A model generated the notes under the pieces. The model was not told where the DNA came from. It ran no database searches and was given only the letters and a program-made list of their open reading frames with translations. This document shows positions 1 through 10,203 of a stretch of 64,000 bases of DNA, piece by piece. A program made the position numbers and the translations under genes. The DNA lies in NCBI GenBank assembly GCA_946902985.2, contig OX336388.2:1503832545-1503896544 (forward strand). The letters run 5' to 3'. This stretch comes from Meconema thalassinum. Lineage: Eukaryota; Arthropoda; Insecta; Orthoptera; Tettigoniidae. Every line of letters begins with the position of its first letter. Within the stretch, counting starts at the first letter, position 1.

Positions 1-73
1 GAATGAATAGATATGGTGATTGTTTTAATATAAGTGTATGAGCAAACTGCGCGCCTGACACCAATGAAAAGAG

Positions 74-270
74 GCTATAGTGCGGGACAAACCATTGGAA
101 GCCTGAAGGTCAACCGGCTCTCCGCTCCGCTCTCCACCGCGCGCCCGGTGGCGTTGCCATGCTATTGCATCGTACCGTCAGTCGCGTGCTGGATGCGAGA
201 ACGTACAGGACAACTGTGCACCGACTACGCGTGACCTTCAGGCTTCCAATGGTTTGACCCGCACTATAGC
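74..270. mobile_element. 197-bp MITE with ~39-bp terminal inverted repeats
   Basis: The first 39 bases, starting GCTATAGTGCGGGACAAACC, recur as a reverse complement at 232-270 with one mismatch. The central ~120 bases are not palindromic and are GC-rich. No transposase is encoded, so this is a non-autonomous DNA element. The target duplication is unclear; the flanks share only 'AG'. The superfamily cannot be assigned from the termini. Confidence 0.65.
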
Positions 271-1187
271 AGCTGTGAGCTCGGTGGATGATAGAGCGTG
301 CGAGGTCACTGCACGCTAGAGCTATGACGTAGAAGTAGAAGATATTGCTTTATAGCAGTATGAATGTATGTGCGTAGATGGACTGAATTTATGAAGAGCT
401 GATTATAATATTGCGTTGGCGAAGAATGTAGCCACGTGCAGTTGGATGTAGCGGAGATGAGATTGTAGAATAAATAATTTGTCAGAAGTAAGCCGCTAAG
501 GGCAGATGAGAGAATGAATGTATGAACTTGAAGACTGGTAGACTGCAATGGCGCTGGTTCCAACACGTGGCCAGGTCTCACTGCCAAGGACACGGAGTCA
601 GGTGAGGTCGTGACGTCACGCCGGTGTAGAGGAAGACAGTCACTGGTAGTAGATGAATTTTTATACGAAGTGCGAAGTACGAAGTATCAGAGTTTACTCG
701 GACAGCGATTTGTTCCGAAGTAACAATAATAACAGAGATGTGATGAAGGTAAATTCTGATAAATGTCTATCATATTGATTCAGTCGTTTGTGTGGTGGTA
801 TTAAGAAACTGAACTGTTTGTCCAACTATTCAGTTAGCGCCACCTTAAGTAGAGAAGAAACACATTTGGTTTCTTTTTCAATGCAACAATTGAATGTGGT
901 GTGGGTTTTACATAGAACTACGATTGGCGTGTGTAATGCTAATTCTTATTTACACTTTTGTTAACTATCAGTTTATCCGTACCCGTATATTATTATCTTG
1001 CCATTTATCCACGAACAGCAGTACAGGGGGACGGCAGCATATATTAACAAACCATTGTCCTTTTATTACGGCTTTCACGGCCCAGATTACTGTTCATTAT
1101 GCACTTTAATTGTATTGCGGAGTTGAAACTAATGGAATATACTCGTACTATAAATTTCCTTAGGAACCTTGCCTGCTTTGTCAATAG
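271..1187. other. No gene or element recognised
   Basis: The short open frames here have no recognisable domain and no codon pattern that sets them apart from chance. I see no strong repeats. Confidence 0.4.
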
Positions 1188-1247
1188 AATGAGGGCCGAT
1201 AACCTAGATGTTAGGCCCCTTAAAACAACAATTATCATCATCAAGAG
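1188..1247 (-). repeat. Short retroposon 3' fragment with ATC-rich tail
   Basis: A block containing GGCCGATAACCTAGATGTTA and AGGCCCCTTAAAACAACAAT is followed by ATCATCATC. The same block is found, in the opposite orientation, as a clean 54-bp insertion at 26779-26832. This marks it as the 3' end of a dispersed retroposon family whose 5' part is missing here. Confidence 0.5.
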
Positions 1248-1250
1248 ATT

Positions 1251-1445
1251 TTTTTTAGCGTATGGCATTTCAGTGCCAGGAGTGTCCGAGGACATGTTCG
1301 GCTCGCCAGTTTTGTAGCTGCTTCGAGACGGACACCCAATGGGTGAGCTACAAGTACCGTTGGGGAGGAAAGTTTGGATGTAAGGACGAGGAGTTGGAAG
1401 GTAGTGGCTGTGGCCTATAGTTAGGGGCCAACCCCGGCTTACTCA
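1251..1445 (+). repeat. Dispersed repeat family copy, part of an inverted pair
   Basis: It shares the motif GTGTCCGAGGACATGTTCGG and the following 'gctcgcca...gtagctgcttc...gtgagctacaag' block with 1958-2152 (opposite strand) and 14850-14942 (same strand). It continues into a SINE-like body 'ggctgtggcctatagttagggg' that also occurs, inverted, near 1960-1990. The pair 1251-1445 / 1958-2152 could fold into a long hairpin. Confidence 0.6.
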
Positions 1446-1785
1446 CCATCAATAGAATGAAGTGATCTTATAACGTGTGTCTACGTCAATGGATGGCTGG
1501 TTGCAGCCATTGTAAGGGGTTAGGCAAACAATGCACCATTTTTGAGGAAGAGGGATGAGAATGAGGATGACTAGAAAAGGGTGGAGAGATTTTATTCGAG
1601 GAATCTTATTTCATCCCTCCTTCACAAAATTTTACAGCTTATACTTTTTTAAATTCAACCTTTTCGGCTATTACACTTTCTAACCACTTAATCAGGAATA
1701 GCGCATTGTTCGCCTAACGCCATACAGTGACTCAAGTCAGCCATCTAGTGACGGACATTTTATAGCCATATTGCCGCACTTTGTT
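1446..1785. other. No gene or element recognised
   Basis: This is spacer between the two inverted repeat copies. I see no conserved motif or open frame of note. Confidence 0.4.
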
Positions 1786-2160
1786 AGATCACATTATGCT
1801 ATAGACATAGCAACCAGGTGAGTTAGCGGTGGTCGTTACGGCGTGGCTGCAGGCAGTCGCTCACATCCGGGAGGCGAGGAGGTTCGCATCCCCCCGCCGG
1901 CAACCTTGAAGATGGTCTTCTGTGGTTTCCCATCTTCCTTCCAGGCAAATGCCGGGGTTGGTCCCTAACTATAGGCCACAGCCGCTACCTTCCAATTCCT
2001 CGTCCTTACAATCACACTTTCCTCCCCAGACAACACTCCACACGCGACGATACTTGTAGCTCACCCATGGGTGACCGCATAGAAGCAGCTACGACCTCTG
2101 GCGAGCCCAACATGTCCTCGGACACTCCCGGCATAAAAGCCATACGCCAAAAATAAAAAA
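1786..2160. mobile_element. tRNA-derived SINE fused to an inverted copy of the 1251-1445 repeat
   Basis: A tRNA-like head at about 1805-1905 has a B-box-like GAGGTTCGCATCCCC. It is followed by the SINE body 'tggtttcccatcttccttccaggcaaatgccgggg', also seen at 9190-9230. From about 1958 the sequence is the reverse complement of 1251-1445. An A-rich end (2146-2180) closes it. It has no coding capacity. Confidence 0.55.
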
Positions 2161-2349
2161 AGAATAAGAATAAAAACATAGACATAGCAGGCAAGGTTCT
2201 TAGCGAAACGTGTTATATAGGTATATTTCATAACGACAAATCCTTAAAGTATAAAATTGATACTTTGTTTTGGTCAGCATCGTTTCCTGAATCTAAAGTA
2301 TCGAATAAAGATCAGTAGATTTAGATTAGCTTTGTTGTTGATATCAAAG

Positions 2350-2358
2350 GCAAATCAA

Positions 2359-2393
<35 letters not shown>

Positions 2394-2470
2394 ATGGATA
2401 AATAAGAAAATAAATGAATAAATAAGCGAATAAATAAATAAATAACTAAATAAACAAATACACAAATTAA
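2350..2470. repeat. (AAAT)n microsatellite, interrupted
   Basis: At least ten perfect AAAT units are followed by imperfect ones containing GAAT, GCGA and ACTA. The open frame on the minus strand here (runs of Y, L, F and I) is a product of the repeat and not a gene. Confidence 0.9.
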
Positions 2471-2654
2471 TGAAATAATGAATTTATGAATAAACAAGAT
2501 GTTCAGTAAAGAACATATAGCCAACTTTCACCTAAATGCATGGGTATAGTTATAACTCTTTGTCCTCTTCTAGGGGTATAATTGAATGTTGGTTGTAGTA
2601 GCTTGTTGAAGTACATCGTACTATATACGTTGATAGAATGAATCCTCACCTGAA

Positions 2655-2900
2655 TTATAAATACACACACTAATACAGACAAAATTCAACACTCACCCAT
2701 GTACATGGGGCTAAATGACCATGATGTCCAAGCCACTGAAATGAAACAACAGCAATAAGAGCTTCCTACCCAAATCCTTCCCCGTTTAAAAGTACACACA
2801 CTAGTACAGACATCACAGTGACACAGGTTATCAGAAAACTTCTACGCACACCAAAGTACATGGGGCTACACGACCATGATGCCGCAAAGCCCCTGAAGAA
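2655..2900. repeat. Two-copy direct repeat, about 140-bp spacing
   Basis: The blocks 'tacacacactaatacagaca' and 'gtacatggggctaaatgaccatgatg' (2661-2735) recur as slightly diverged copies at about 2803-2885. It looks like an old local duplication. I see no coding sequence. Confidence 0.5.
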
Positions 2901-3099
2901 TCAACAACAAAAACAGACTCTACCGCGGATCAAGGACAACTAATTTTAATCGCTGTAGTCGAGTGCTTAAATATATGGTGTTATTAGTATAAATATAATA
3001 TTTTCGATTGCAAATACACACTATATATGCTTAACATAATAACGAGTGAGTAGTTATAAATCAATAAATATAAAAAAAATATTAAGTAAAGAGAATTGA

Positions 3100-3172
3100 G
3101 CCTACCTCGATTTGAACCGCGTGACTCCAGACTATGAGTTTAGGAAGCTACCACTGGGCTACACACGCCCAG
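3100..3172 (-). repeat. tRNA-derived SINE head (tRNA-like fragment)
   Basis: On the minus strand, GTAGCCCAGTGGTAGC resembles a Pol III A box and GCGGTTCAAATCGAG a B box at tRNA-like spacing. The two ends do not pair as an acceptor stem (GGGCGTG against GTAGGCTC), so I read it as a SINE head or tRNA pseudogene. Confidence 0.5.
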
Positions 3173-3654
3173 AAGTAACAATAAGTTAACAACAGCTTTA
3201 GCATAACTGCCTTGAGTATTTTGTCTTGGAATAAATGATTTCGTTAGCGTTTTCTGCCATTTTTATAAACCTTTTGATGATACATTTGTATTATTTTATT
3301 CAGTACATTCCTAAAACGATATCAATCTACCTGAAATGTGGACTAGTTAGCAAACAATAGCCTCCATTTTGACCCAACGAGACGGCACGGCTCAGTGCGA
3401 TACGGCACGATGAGCCTGAACTGTTAGTCACTGCTACGGTATAATATTCTAATATTAAATGAAAATAATATTATTATTATTATTACTAATGAAAATATCC
3501 TACCGGTGACCTTCTTGAAGACAGTTTAAACCATATTCTGTACGATATGCGGATTTGGTGAGGCTGGGTCTTGTTGAATCGTAAGTTACGGTTACGCTAT
3601 AATACTTGCATAATTCGTACGTCCACCATCTTGAAACTATAAGGCTGATACTTC

Positions 3655-4205
3655 CCACATTAAGGTGTATTGTTGCAAAATTTGGTATAGATCGTACGAT
3701 TACGTTAGTAGTAATTTGATTTAAGCTTTGAACATTTGGGTGGCCACCATTTCGTTTTCGTCAAGATGGCGGCAATATACAACATGGCACTGAGTTGTCC
3801 TTTTCTGTACCAAAGGTGGTTTGATTTAGTGTCTGAATTGATAAGGGGATCGATTTGCACACATATACGGCCGTCATATTCAAACTATTTAGTTGATGAC
3901 CTTGTAGTTGTGGAAAAGGACGGTTTCCACATGAAGGTATATTGTTGCAAACTTTGGTAGAGATCAGATGAATAGCTTAGTCGTAATTTGATTTAAGTTT
4001 TCAACATTTGAGTGGCCATCATTCCGTTTCCGTCAAGAGGGCGGCTATATAAAGCATGGCACTGAGGTGTCCTTTGCTACCAAATTTGGTTCAGTCGGTT
4101 TCATCATGAATTGATATGACACACAGACACTCAGACAGACTGACAACTTTTGGTCCGTGTAGATCTCATAAGTCTACTTTCATGTTTTGCAAAAATCGAA
4201 AGTAG
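3655..4205 (-). repeat. 272-bp tandem pair in a Helitron-like context
   Basis: The block 'attgttgcaaaatttggtatagatc ... caagatggcggcaatatac ... catggcactgag' occurs twice, 272 bases apart (3671 and 3943; 3762 and 4035). On the minus strand the right end reads AGTAGACTTATGAGATCTAC and then a TGTCTGTG-rich stretch. This resembles the start of the 60.6-62.4 kb element (AATAGGCTTATGAGATCACC). No coding capacity. Confidence 0.5.
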
Positions 4206-4924
4206 GCTAATGAATGAATTAAACAACAGCAGCAACTGATGTGTTATAATTTTGATGAAAATTGCATTAGAATAATAATTAACAGATTGGGAGAACAGCA
4301 GATGATTATTTCTTCCATAACCTCTTGTTTAAATTATTTCTGTTCTACTTCACAATGCTCAATTTACAACATACAATTCAGTACTTAAATAAAACATTTA
4401 AAACCCATCTGTTATTTATTTGGAATTAAATGTGATGAAATAGGTCGATTTGAATCTCATCGCTCTTTTGCGCTCATAATGCGCTATTGTATAAATGATT
4501 TCCGGTGTGGTATTTTTGCGCTTCGCTTATTTTATATTATAAATTTGTTACAGAAAAAATATGTTTCATTTGCCAGTGAGCCGTACGGAACGAAGAATTA
4601 ATCTCTTGGTGCTGGGCGTGTGTTATGAATGTGCCAAGGGATCTTTTACGTTATTAAAATGTTTTGCTTGTAGGGTTATTATATTCTGGTTCGATGAACT
4701 TTGTGCTCTTCAGTGATAGCTGAACGGAGTACTTCAAAGGGATGATTACAGGTTTCTTTCTGAGACATGAATATATTGGGAAATAATGATTTTCTCAGTG
4801 GTTCAATGGTTTATTCATGTAAGATAGGCGTTTCCATGTTTCTTCACATAGAAGTTCATATTTGTTATTATGTAGCCTACTGTAATAGGATGTATTACAT
4901 TAATTTCTAATACTAATTTTAGGC
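4206..4924. other. No gene or element recognised
   Basis: AT-rich sequence. One 24-base stretch at 4559-4582 recurs with one mismatch at 5466-5489 on the far side of the 54-bp array. No other structure seen. Confidence 0.4.
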
Positions 4925-5440
4925 CACTCTTCTACCAAAAGCCTACCTTATATTGTGGGAATACTACTATTGTCCAATAATCTTTGATCAAAAGACTACC
5001 TCATATTAGGGCAAGGTCTAATTGTCCAGTAATCTTTGTCCAAAAGACTACTTCATACTAGGGGAAGACTACTAGTTGTCCAGTTGTCATTGTCCAAAAG
5101 TGTGCCTCATACCAGGGGAAGACTACTAATTGTCCAAAAGTGTACCTCATACTAGGGGAAGAATACTAATTGTCCAGTAATCTTTGTCCAAGAGACTACC
5201 TCATACTAGGGGAAGAATACTAAACGTTCAATAATCTTTGATCAAAGGACTACCTCATACTAGGGGAAGAATACTAATTGTCCGGCAATCTTCGTCCAAA
5301 AGACTACCTCATACTGGGGGAAGAATAGTAATTGTCCGGCAATCTTCGTCCAAAAGACTACCTCATATTAGGGGAAGAAGACTAATTGTCCGGCAATCTT
5401 TGTCCAAAAGATCACATCATATTTAGGGAAGGTTAAACTA
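4925..5440. repeat. 54-bp minisatellite, about nine copies
   Basis: The unit includes CCAAAAGACTACCTCATACT, then 'aggggaagaatactaattgtcc' and 'ggcaatctt'. Successive units start 54 bases apart near 5294 and 5348; older units to the left vary in length and sequence. Because 54 is divisible by three, the array makes a spurious periodic open frame (5238-5426) that should not be taken as a protein. Confidence 0.85.
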
Positions 5441-6265
5441 CTAAGAATGACTTTGGTTTGGCAAAAATATGTTTCATTTGTCAGTAAAGCCATTGCAGTC
5501 GTGGGGCACGGTTGGGCGCGCTTGACTACGCTGCTCAATGTGAAAATATGTACATGTAAATGAATATAATCAGTTAATTGGTTCTTGGAATAACTAAACA
5601 ATTGGATTTTAAGGTGAAAACTTACGTGCTCTTTTCAACTCATCATAAACCACCTTTGTTGACAAGAAGAAAATTCACTTTCGAAGCGATAACTCATTTG
5701 AAGACATCATATCTAAACTGGTGCAATTGACAGTACACAGAGAGCAAATATATTATTGCCTTGTATCAACTGCATAGTAGTATCAGCTAGTTGAGTGCCA
5801 GTTGTGATGAACATATGAAATGGATATGAACTGTTCCCCACATAGCACTCCACTATGGACTAATCTCACCAACACTAATGATCACTGCACTATGCAGATC
5901 TAATCTCTCACAGTGCGTGACAATTGCACACCGCAAATATTGTCATTTCAGACCTGCTAACTCTATTGCCCGGACACTAGAGTGAAATCGTCACAAACCT
6001 GAGCGCAGTTTGCTACTGTTTAGCGCAGAGTTGGAGAATCTTAGTGGGCCAAAACTTTCATGGTGTAGTAGTTTACTAAAATCATGACGAATAGAAATAA
6101 ACAGTGTCATCACTCCTGCTCTCTTAGCATTGTCGTTCTTGGCCCTGCCACTGTGTGGCGCGGAAGTCGTTTCGCACCTCAACATGTGCGAAACCCACGA
6201 GGTTTGTACTGTACTGTAATATCCTGCGCGCGAGAAGTCATTTATGCGAGGGAATTTGTTTCTTT
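5441..6265. other. No gene or element recognised
   Basis: Open frames are short and have no family resemblance. The last ~90 bases lie just upstream of the THAP-like fragment and could belong to the same ancestral gene or transposon, but I see no start codon in frame. Confidence 0.4.
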
Positions 6266-6271
6266 GTAATA

Positions 6272-6625
6272 TTTTGCGAATGTCTGTGTTAGAGGCTGTG
6301 CAGTACCTTCTGTGTGCAAAGAACTACATTTTCTACTGTATGATATCGAGAAAATTCCTGGATGGAAATCGGGTTACGAAAGGAAAGCTGATGGTAGACA
6401 TTTCTTCACATCACTAAAAGAAACAAATCTGCTTGCGAAATGGGCGAGAGTTATTCCGCGGAATGATAAGCGATTGTCGATCAAAAGTAGAATATGTGAC
6501 GTGCATTTTTCGGAAGATTTAATTATTAAGGCGGACTGTTTCTTAGTGAACTGTGAGAATGTGTAACTTCCTCGTGTGAAGTGGAAATTAAAACCTGGAT
6601 CAGTACCTCACTTTTTCAAAATTGA
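6272..6625 (+). pseudogene. THAP-type zinc-finger fragment, interrupted
   Basis: The reading frame shows the C2CH pattern of a THAP DNA-binding domain: Cys-x3-Cys in CVRGC near the start, a conserved Trp in AKWARVI, Cys-x2-His in ICDVHFSED, and a closing LKPGSVPHFF that matches the usual C-terminal proline motif. THAP domains bind DNA in P-element transposases and in host regulators. A stop codon (6564-6566) falls between NCENV and LPRVKWKLKPG, inside the domain. The frame is closed on the left by a TAA just upstream of the first Cys, with no ATG between, so any protein would need an upstream exon. No transposase core follows. It is either a decayed P-like transposon or a dead copy of a host THAP gene; the data do not separate these. 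Confidence 0.6.
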
Positions 6626-6689
6626 CCGAAATATCTATCCACTGATCATGAAAGGCATCTAGCAGGAAGCAATTCAGCTAAGGACTGGG

Positions 6690-6960
6690 AAGGAAGTGGC
6701 CGTGGCATTAAGTTAAGAATCGTCTCAGCATTTGCCTGGAATAGAAGTGGGAAACCACGGAAACCACTTTCAGAAAGGCTGAGGTGGGAATCGAACCCTC
6801 CTCTTCTCCGTTTTGCCTCACGAGGCTCCAGCCCCCACACCAGAATTGAAATTTCTTGGCATAGCCGGGGCCTCCGGGGCGACGGCCAGGAATGCTTGTT
6901 GCTACACCACGAGATAGGCCTACTTCATTTAAGAAAAGTGCCAGTGTTATTTGCAATCTG
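6690..6960. mobile_element. Old SINE copy (family also at 7.0-7.7, 16.2-16.6 and 62.8-63.0 kb)
   Basis: It shares with the other copies the blocks 'agaagtgggaaaccacgga', 'gctgaggtgggaatcgaac', 'ttgcctcacgaggct' and 'ccacaccagaattgaa'. The motif GGGAATCGAACCC is an inverted B box, so the tRNA-related end lies to the right and the transcribed strand is probably minus. Diverged and non-coding. Confidence 0.55.
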
Positions 6961-7024
6961 ATGTTTGTTTTATGTGCTCAAAAGTGACAAGCTTGTTTAA
7001 AAATATTATTTTATAGCCTAGTTG

Positions 7025-7690
7025 TTGCTTATTTTAGGGGCTGTATCATCGTGGTCATATAGCTCCGTGTATTTGGCTGTGTGTGGAATTTGTGTGATAA
7101 CCTGTAATATTATGTGGCAGTACTAGTGTATGTATTTGTAAATTGGGATTAGGATTGGGAAGGAGAAGCCTCCGTGGCTTAGGCGGCAGCACGCCGGCCT
7201 CTCACCGCTGGGTCCGTGGTTCAAATCCCGGTCACTCCATGTGAGATCTGTGCTGGACAAAGCGGAGGCAGACAAGTTTTTCTCCGGGTACTCCGGTATT
7301 CCCTGTCAACATTTCATTCCAGCAACACTCTCCACTATCATTTCATTTCATCTGTCATTCATTTAATCATTGCCCCAGAGGAGTGCGTCAGGCCTCGGCA
7401 GCCGGCACAGTTCATATCTTCGCCGCTAGATGGGGGCTTCATTCATTCCATTCCTGACCCGGTCGGAGACTGGAAGCAGGCTGTGGATTTTCATTTCATT
7501 GGGAAGGAGGTGGCTGTGGCCATAATTTAGGAACCAACCCAGCATTTACTTGGAGTAGAAGTGGGGAAGCCACGGAAAACCATTTCCAGGTTGGCTGAGG
7601 TGGGAATCGAACATCCTCTTCTCAGTGTTGCCTCACAAAGCTGAGTGTAGCCTACTCCGTTCTAGCCCTCACACCAGAATTAAAGTTTCT
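7025..7690. mobile_element. Old SINE copy interrupted by a younger SINE
   Basis: The left part (7025-7165) matches 16235-16390 ('tggtcatatagc', 'tgtgtatggaatttt'). The right part (7498-7690) matches 6725-6860 and 16376-16510. The younger SINE at 7166-7497 splits it, and the old sequence resumes after a 12-base duplication ATTGGGAAGGAG. Confidence 0.65.
7166..7497 (+). mobile_element. tRNA-derived SINE, 332 bp, with 12-bp target duplication
   Basis: The head has an A-box-like TGGCTTAGGCGGCAGCAC and a B-box GGTTCAAATCC about 35 bases apart, as in Pol III tRNA-derived SINEs. ATTGGGAAGGAG is present on both sides (7154-7165 and 7498-7509), the mark of target-primed insertion. A second copy, inverted, is at 18287-18621. 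The open frame through it is incidental. Confidence 0.85.
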
Positions 7691-8003
7691 AGCCAGAGTC
7701 AAGAATGAGGCAGACATATAATAATAATTATTATTATAATTAAAGGCATACCTACGAATAAAATAAACTGCCATCCAATACTTCGCTTCCGTTACCGTCC
7801 TCCTGATCAATATCATGGTCAGTATCCGAGTCTCCGGAACTTGATTCGACTTTGTCTGCAGTATCAGAGTCACCAATTTCTTTTAAATTATCATCAACTA
7901 GTGATTCGTTTTCTTTCACCAGAAGGCGACACACTTGATCTACATCCTTAGGCTTTCGTAAGGGGTAATCTCTTAACTGATATTCACTAAGGCAGCGTAC
8001 CAA

Positions 8004-8570
8004 ACCAAATAACCGCTATAACAGCACACCTGCAACTCACAGACAGAATGTTATATCATGAGCACGCTTGAGTTATCAATCCCGTATGACACAGCAGTTG
8101 ACACGTGTGGAGTTTTTTTTAAGCTCATCATTTCACAACTCCTCGAAAATGCTTACTAAGGTATGGTGTATGATGTCCCGAGACGATACGATCATAACTT
8201 GAACTGTTGGCTTGATATTAAAGCTAAAACGAACCATGGAGCTGTCAGACCCATGTACGATTACGAAAGGTTTTAAAAGATATTTCTACATAGGGACTGA
8301 GATTATTAATAATAACTTTTTGACAGTATTTTTCATAAGTCTAAACAAACAATTTGTTGTAATCAGCGCTACCGCAACCTTCGTAAAGAGGTTTAAGAAG
8401 GTCGCGGCGTATTACATTTTTGGACAGCTGACTATGTACCGCTGGTGGTATGTGCCGCTAGCGCTAGCCGAGCGGTGCGCGGATGAACTCGGTCAGTGAT
8501 AACACTATGTATTCTATTCGTCATGCTAAAATTGTAATAATAAGGTCTGTGTGTTTATTATTTATTTGCT
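8004..8570. other. No gene or element recognised
   Basis: Open frames on the plus strand have no recognised domain or repeat similarity to the rest of the window. Confidence 0.35.
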
Positions 8571-8574
8571 GTGT

Positions 8575-8720
8575 ATGGCCCTGTGGTGTTAGGGTAGCGT
8601 GCCTGCGTCTAATCCGGAGGCCCCGGGTTTGTTTTCCGGCTCCGTCGGAGATTTTAGAAACTGACGTGAGGGTTGGAGTGGGATGCATTCAACTGTATGA
8701 AGACATTTGACTAGCTGTCT
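8575..8720 (+). mobile_element. tRNA-derived SINE fragment
   Basis: GTTAGGGTAGCGTGCCTGCG looks like an A box and CCCCGGGTTTGTTTTCCGG a degenerate B box, spaced as in tRNAs. A non-tRNA body continues at least to 8720 and possibly to 8890. It has no coding capacity. Confidence 0.5.
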
Positions 8721-9089
8721 GTCAATGAGCAACTCAGATTAACGGTCGAGGCGCCCCAACGCGCTAACCACGGGCCACCCTACGATCTGTAGGTCGAATG
8801 GATGTGCAGCGGTCGCTTGTAGGCCTTTCATGGACTGTGATGCTACGGGGTTCGGTTTGGCTAGAAGGAGGTAATACCGAGTTAATCATGAAGACAGACG
8901 CGTGGATTTAGAGGAAAGGTTTAACCCCCGTCAACCGCTGACTTTATACCAACATCCATTATTCGTGTATAGTGTTATAAAAATAAAATTTTAGATCGCT
9001 TTTACTGTTGGATAAATTGCACTGCGTGCTATTATAATCCATACTACGTAATATTTTTAACAATATAGGCCTAAGAGTGTAATACCGGT

Positions 9090-9450
9090 ACGGTGACCGA
9101 GAGCACAAGCTCACTACCTCATGTCTTGCTAGCATCGGGAAAGTGTGGGTTCAAATCCCATCTAGGCCGTCCTGAAAATGATTTTAGTGGTTTCCCATTT
9201 TCGCCCCCAGGCAAATGCCGGGACGGTTCCTCTCAACAGGTCCAAGGCCGACTTCCTTCCAAAATCCCCTCCCTGATCTATCCGTAATTACACGCAAGGT
9301 AGCGGTCACCTGGGTGATCGGCCTATCACCATCCCCAGTTGTATCTGCTGGTAAATTGTGTTAAGCTCCGAGACACCATCCTTACGACGGTAGAGGAATG
9401 ATCTCTCGCAGAGTCCGTGGTGAAGCCGAGCTGAGAGCATAAGCAATAAA
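9090..9450 (+). mobile_element. tRNA-derived SINE, second family, A-rich 3' end
   Basis: The head carries a B box GGGTTCAAATCCC at 9148-9160. The body 'gtggtttcccattttcgcccccaggcaaatgccggg' also occurs at 1928-1960. The copy ends in 'agcaataaaaatac'. I recall this body type from SINEs of polyneopteran insects, but could not check that here. Confidence 0.6.
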
Positions 9451-10203
9451 AATACTACTTCGGTAAATAATAAAACTTAAAAAATACTTCCAGTTTCTTA
9501 ACACAGGTGCGCGGAAAATATATCTGGATCAGGAGAAAAAGATCTGCAAATATCCATCCTCAACAATGGAAAAGCGACACAATGGAAAACTTGAGATGTG
9601 TTACTTTGCCATTGGTTTTCTATATTTGTTTGTTTATTGATTTCGATTGTACGTTGGATCCTATAAGAGCTTCATTCTTACAATATCCATACAGTGTATA
9701 TCACAAAGTATTCCATATTTCCTTAAAACGTTCCTGAATTGTAAACGATACGTCTGCAATTATACTCGTATGTAGAGGGTTTCAATATGCCGTATCTTGT
9801 AGTTGTCAAACAAAACGGCAGAAAGTTTCATTGAAAGACTTAAAATATTTTTCAAAATAATAGTTATCTTCATGTACCATTTTCCCAGAAACTACTAGAC
9901 AACATTCAAGATATTTTACACACACAGCATTGTAACAGATTTTGAGTATCTGCAGTACAATTGTTACCCTGGTATGTTTCTAATTGAAGTAAAAAAATGT
10001 GTATGAATTATAATTTAATTCTTAAGTTTACATTTAACTATTAGTGGTTCTCGGTCTGGTTATCAACAAACGATAAATATTAGTCTACTGAGTAATTTTG
10101 CTAGGCTATCACACATACAAAACATAACTTTAATGCATCATACCAAGTTTCATCTACTGTAGATTGACCCAATAGGGTTTGAGAAAGTGGTACATGAATT
10201 TAA
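9451..10203. other. No gene recognised; left flank of the 76-bp satellite
   Basis: AT-rich sequence with a few short open frames. The last ~60 bases ('taccaagtttcatctactgtagattgaccc') resemble the 'accaaatttggttcag...' phrases common in the Helitron repeats elsewhere in the window, so this may be the inner part of a decayed Helitron. Confidence 0.35.

Noticed and set aside
3100..3172. Functional tRNA gene on the minus strand
   Set aside because: A and B boxes are present, but the acceptor arms do not pair, so it is a SINE head or pseudogene.
7752..8003. 83-codon minus-strand frame, acidic and Ser/Asp-rich (ESSSGDSDTDHDIDQ), looking a little like the N-terminus of a piggyBac-type transposase
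   Set aside because: No transposase core, no TTAA-flanked ends and no paralogue in the window. The resemblance is only compositional.
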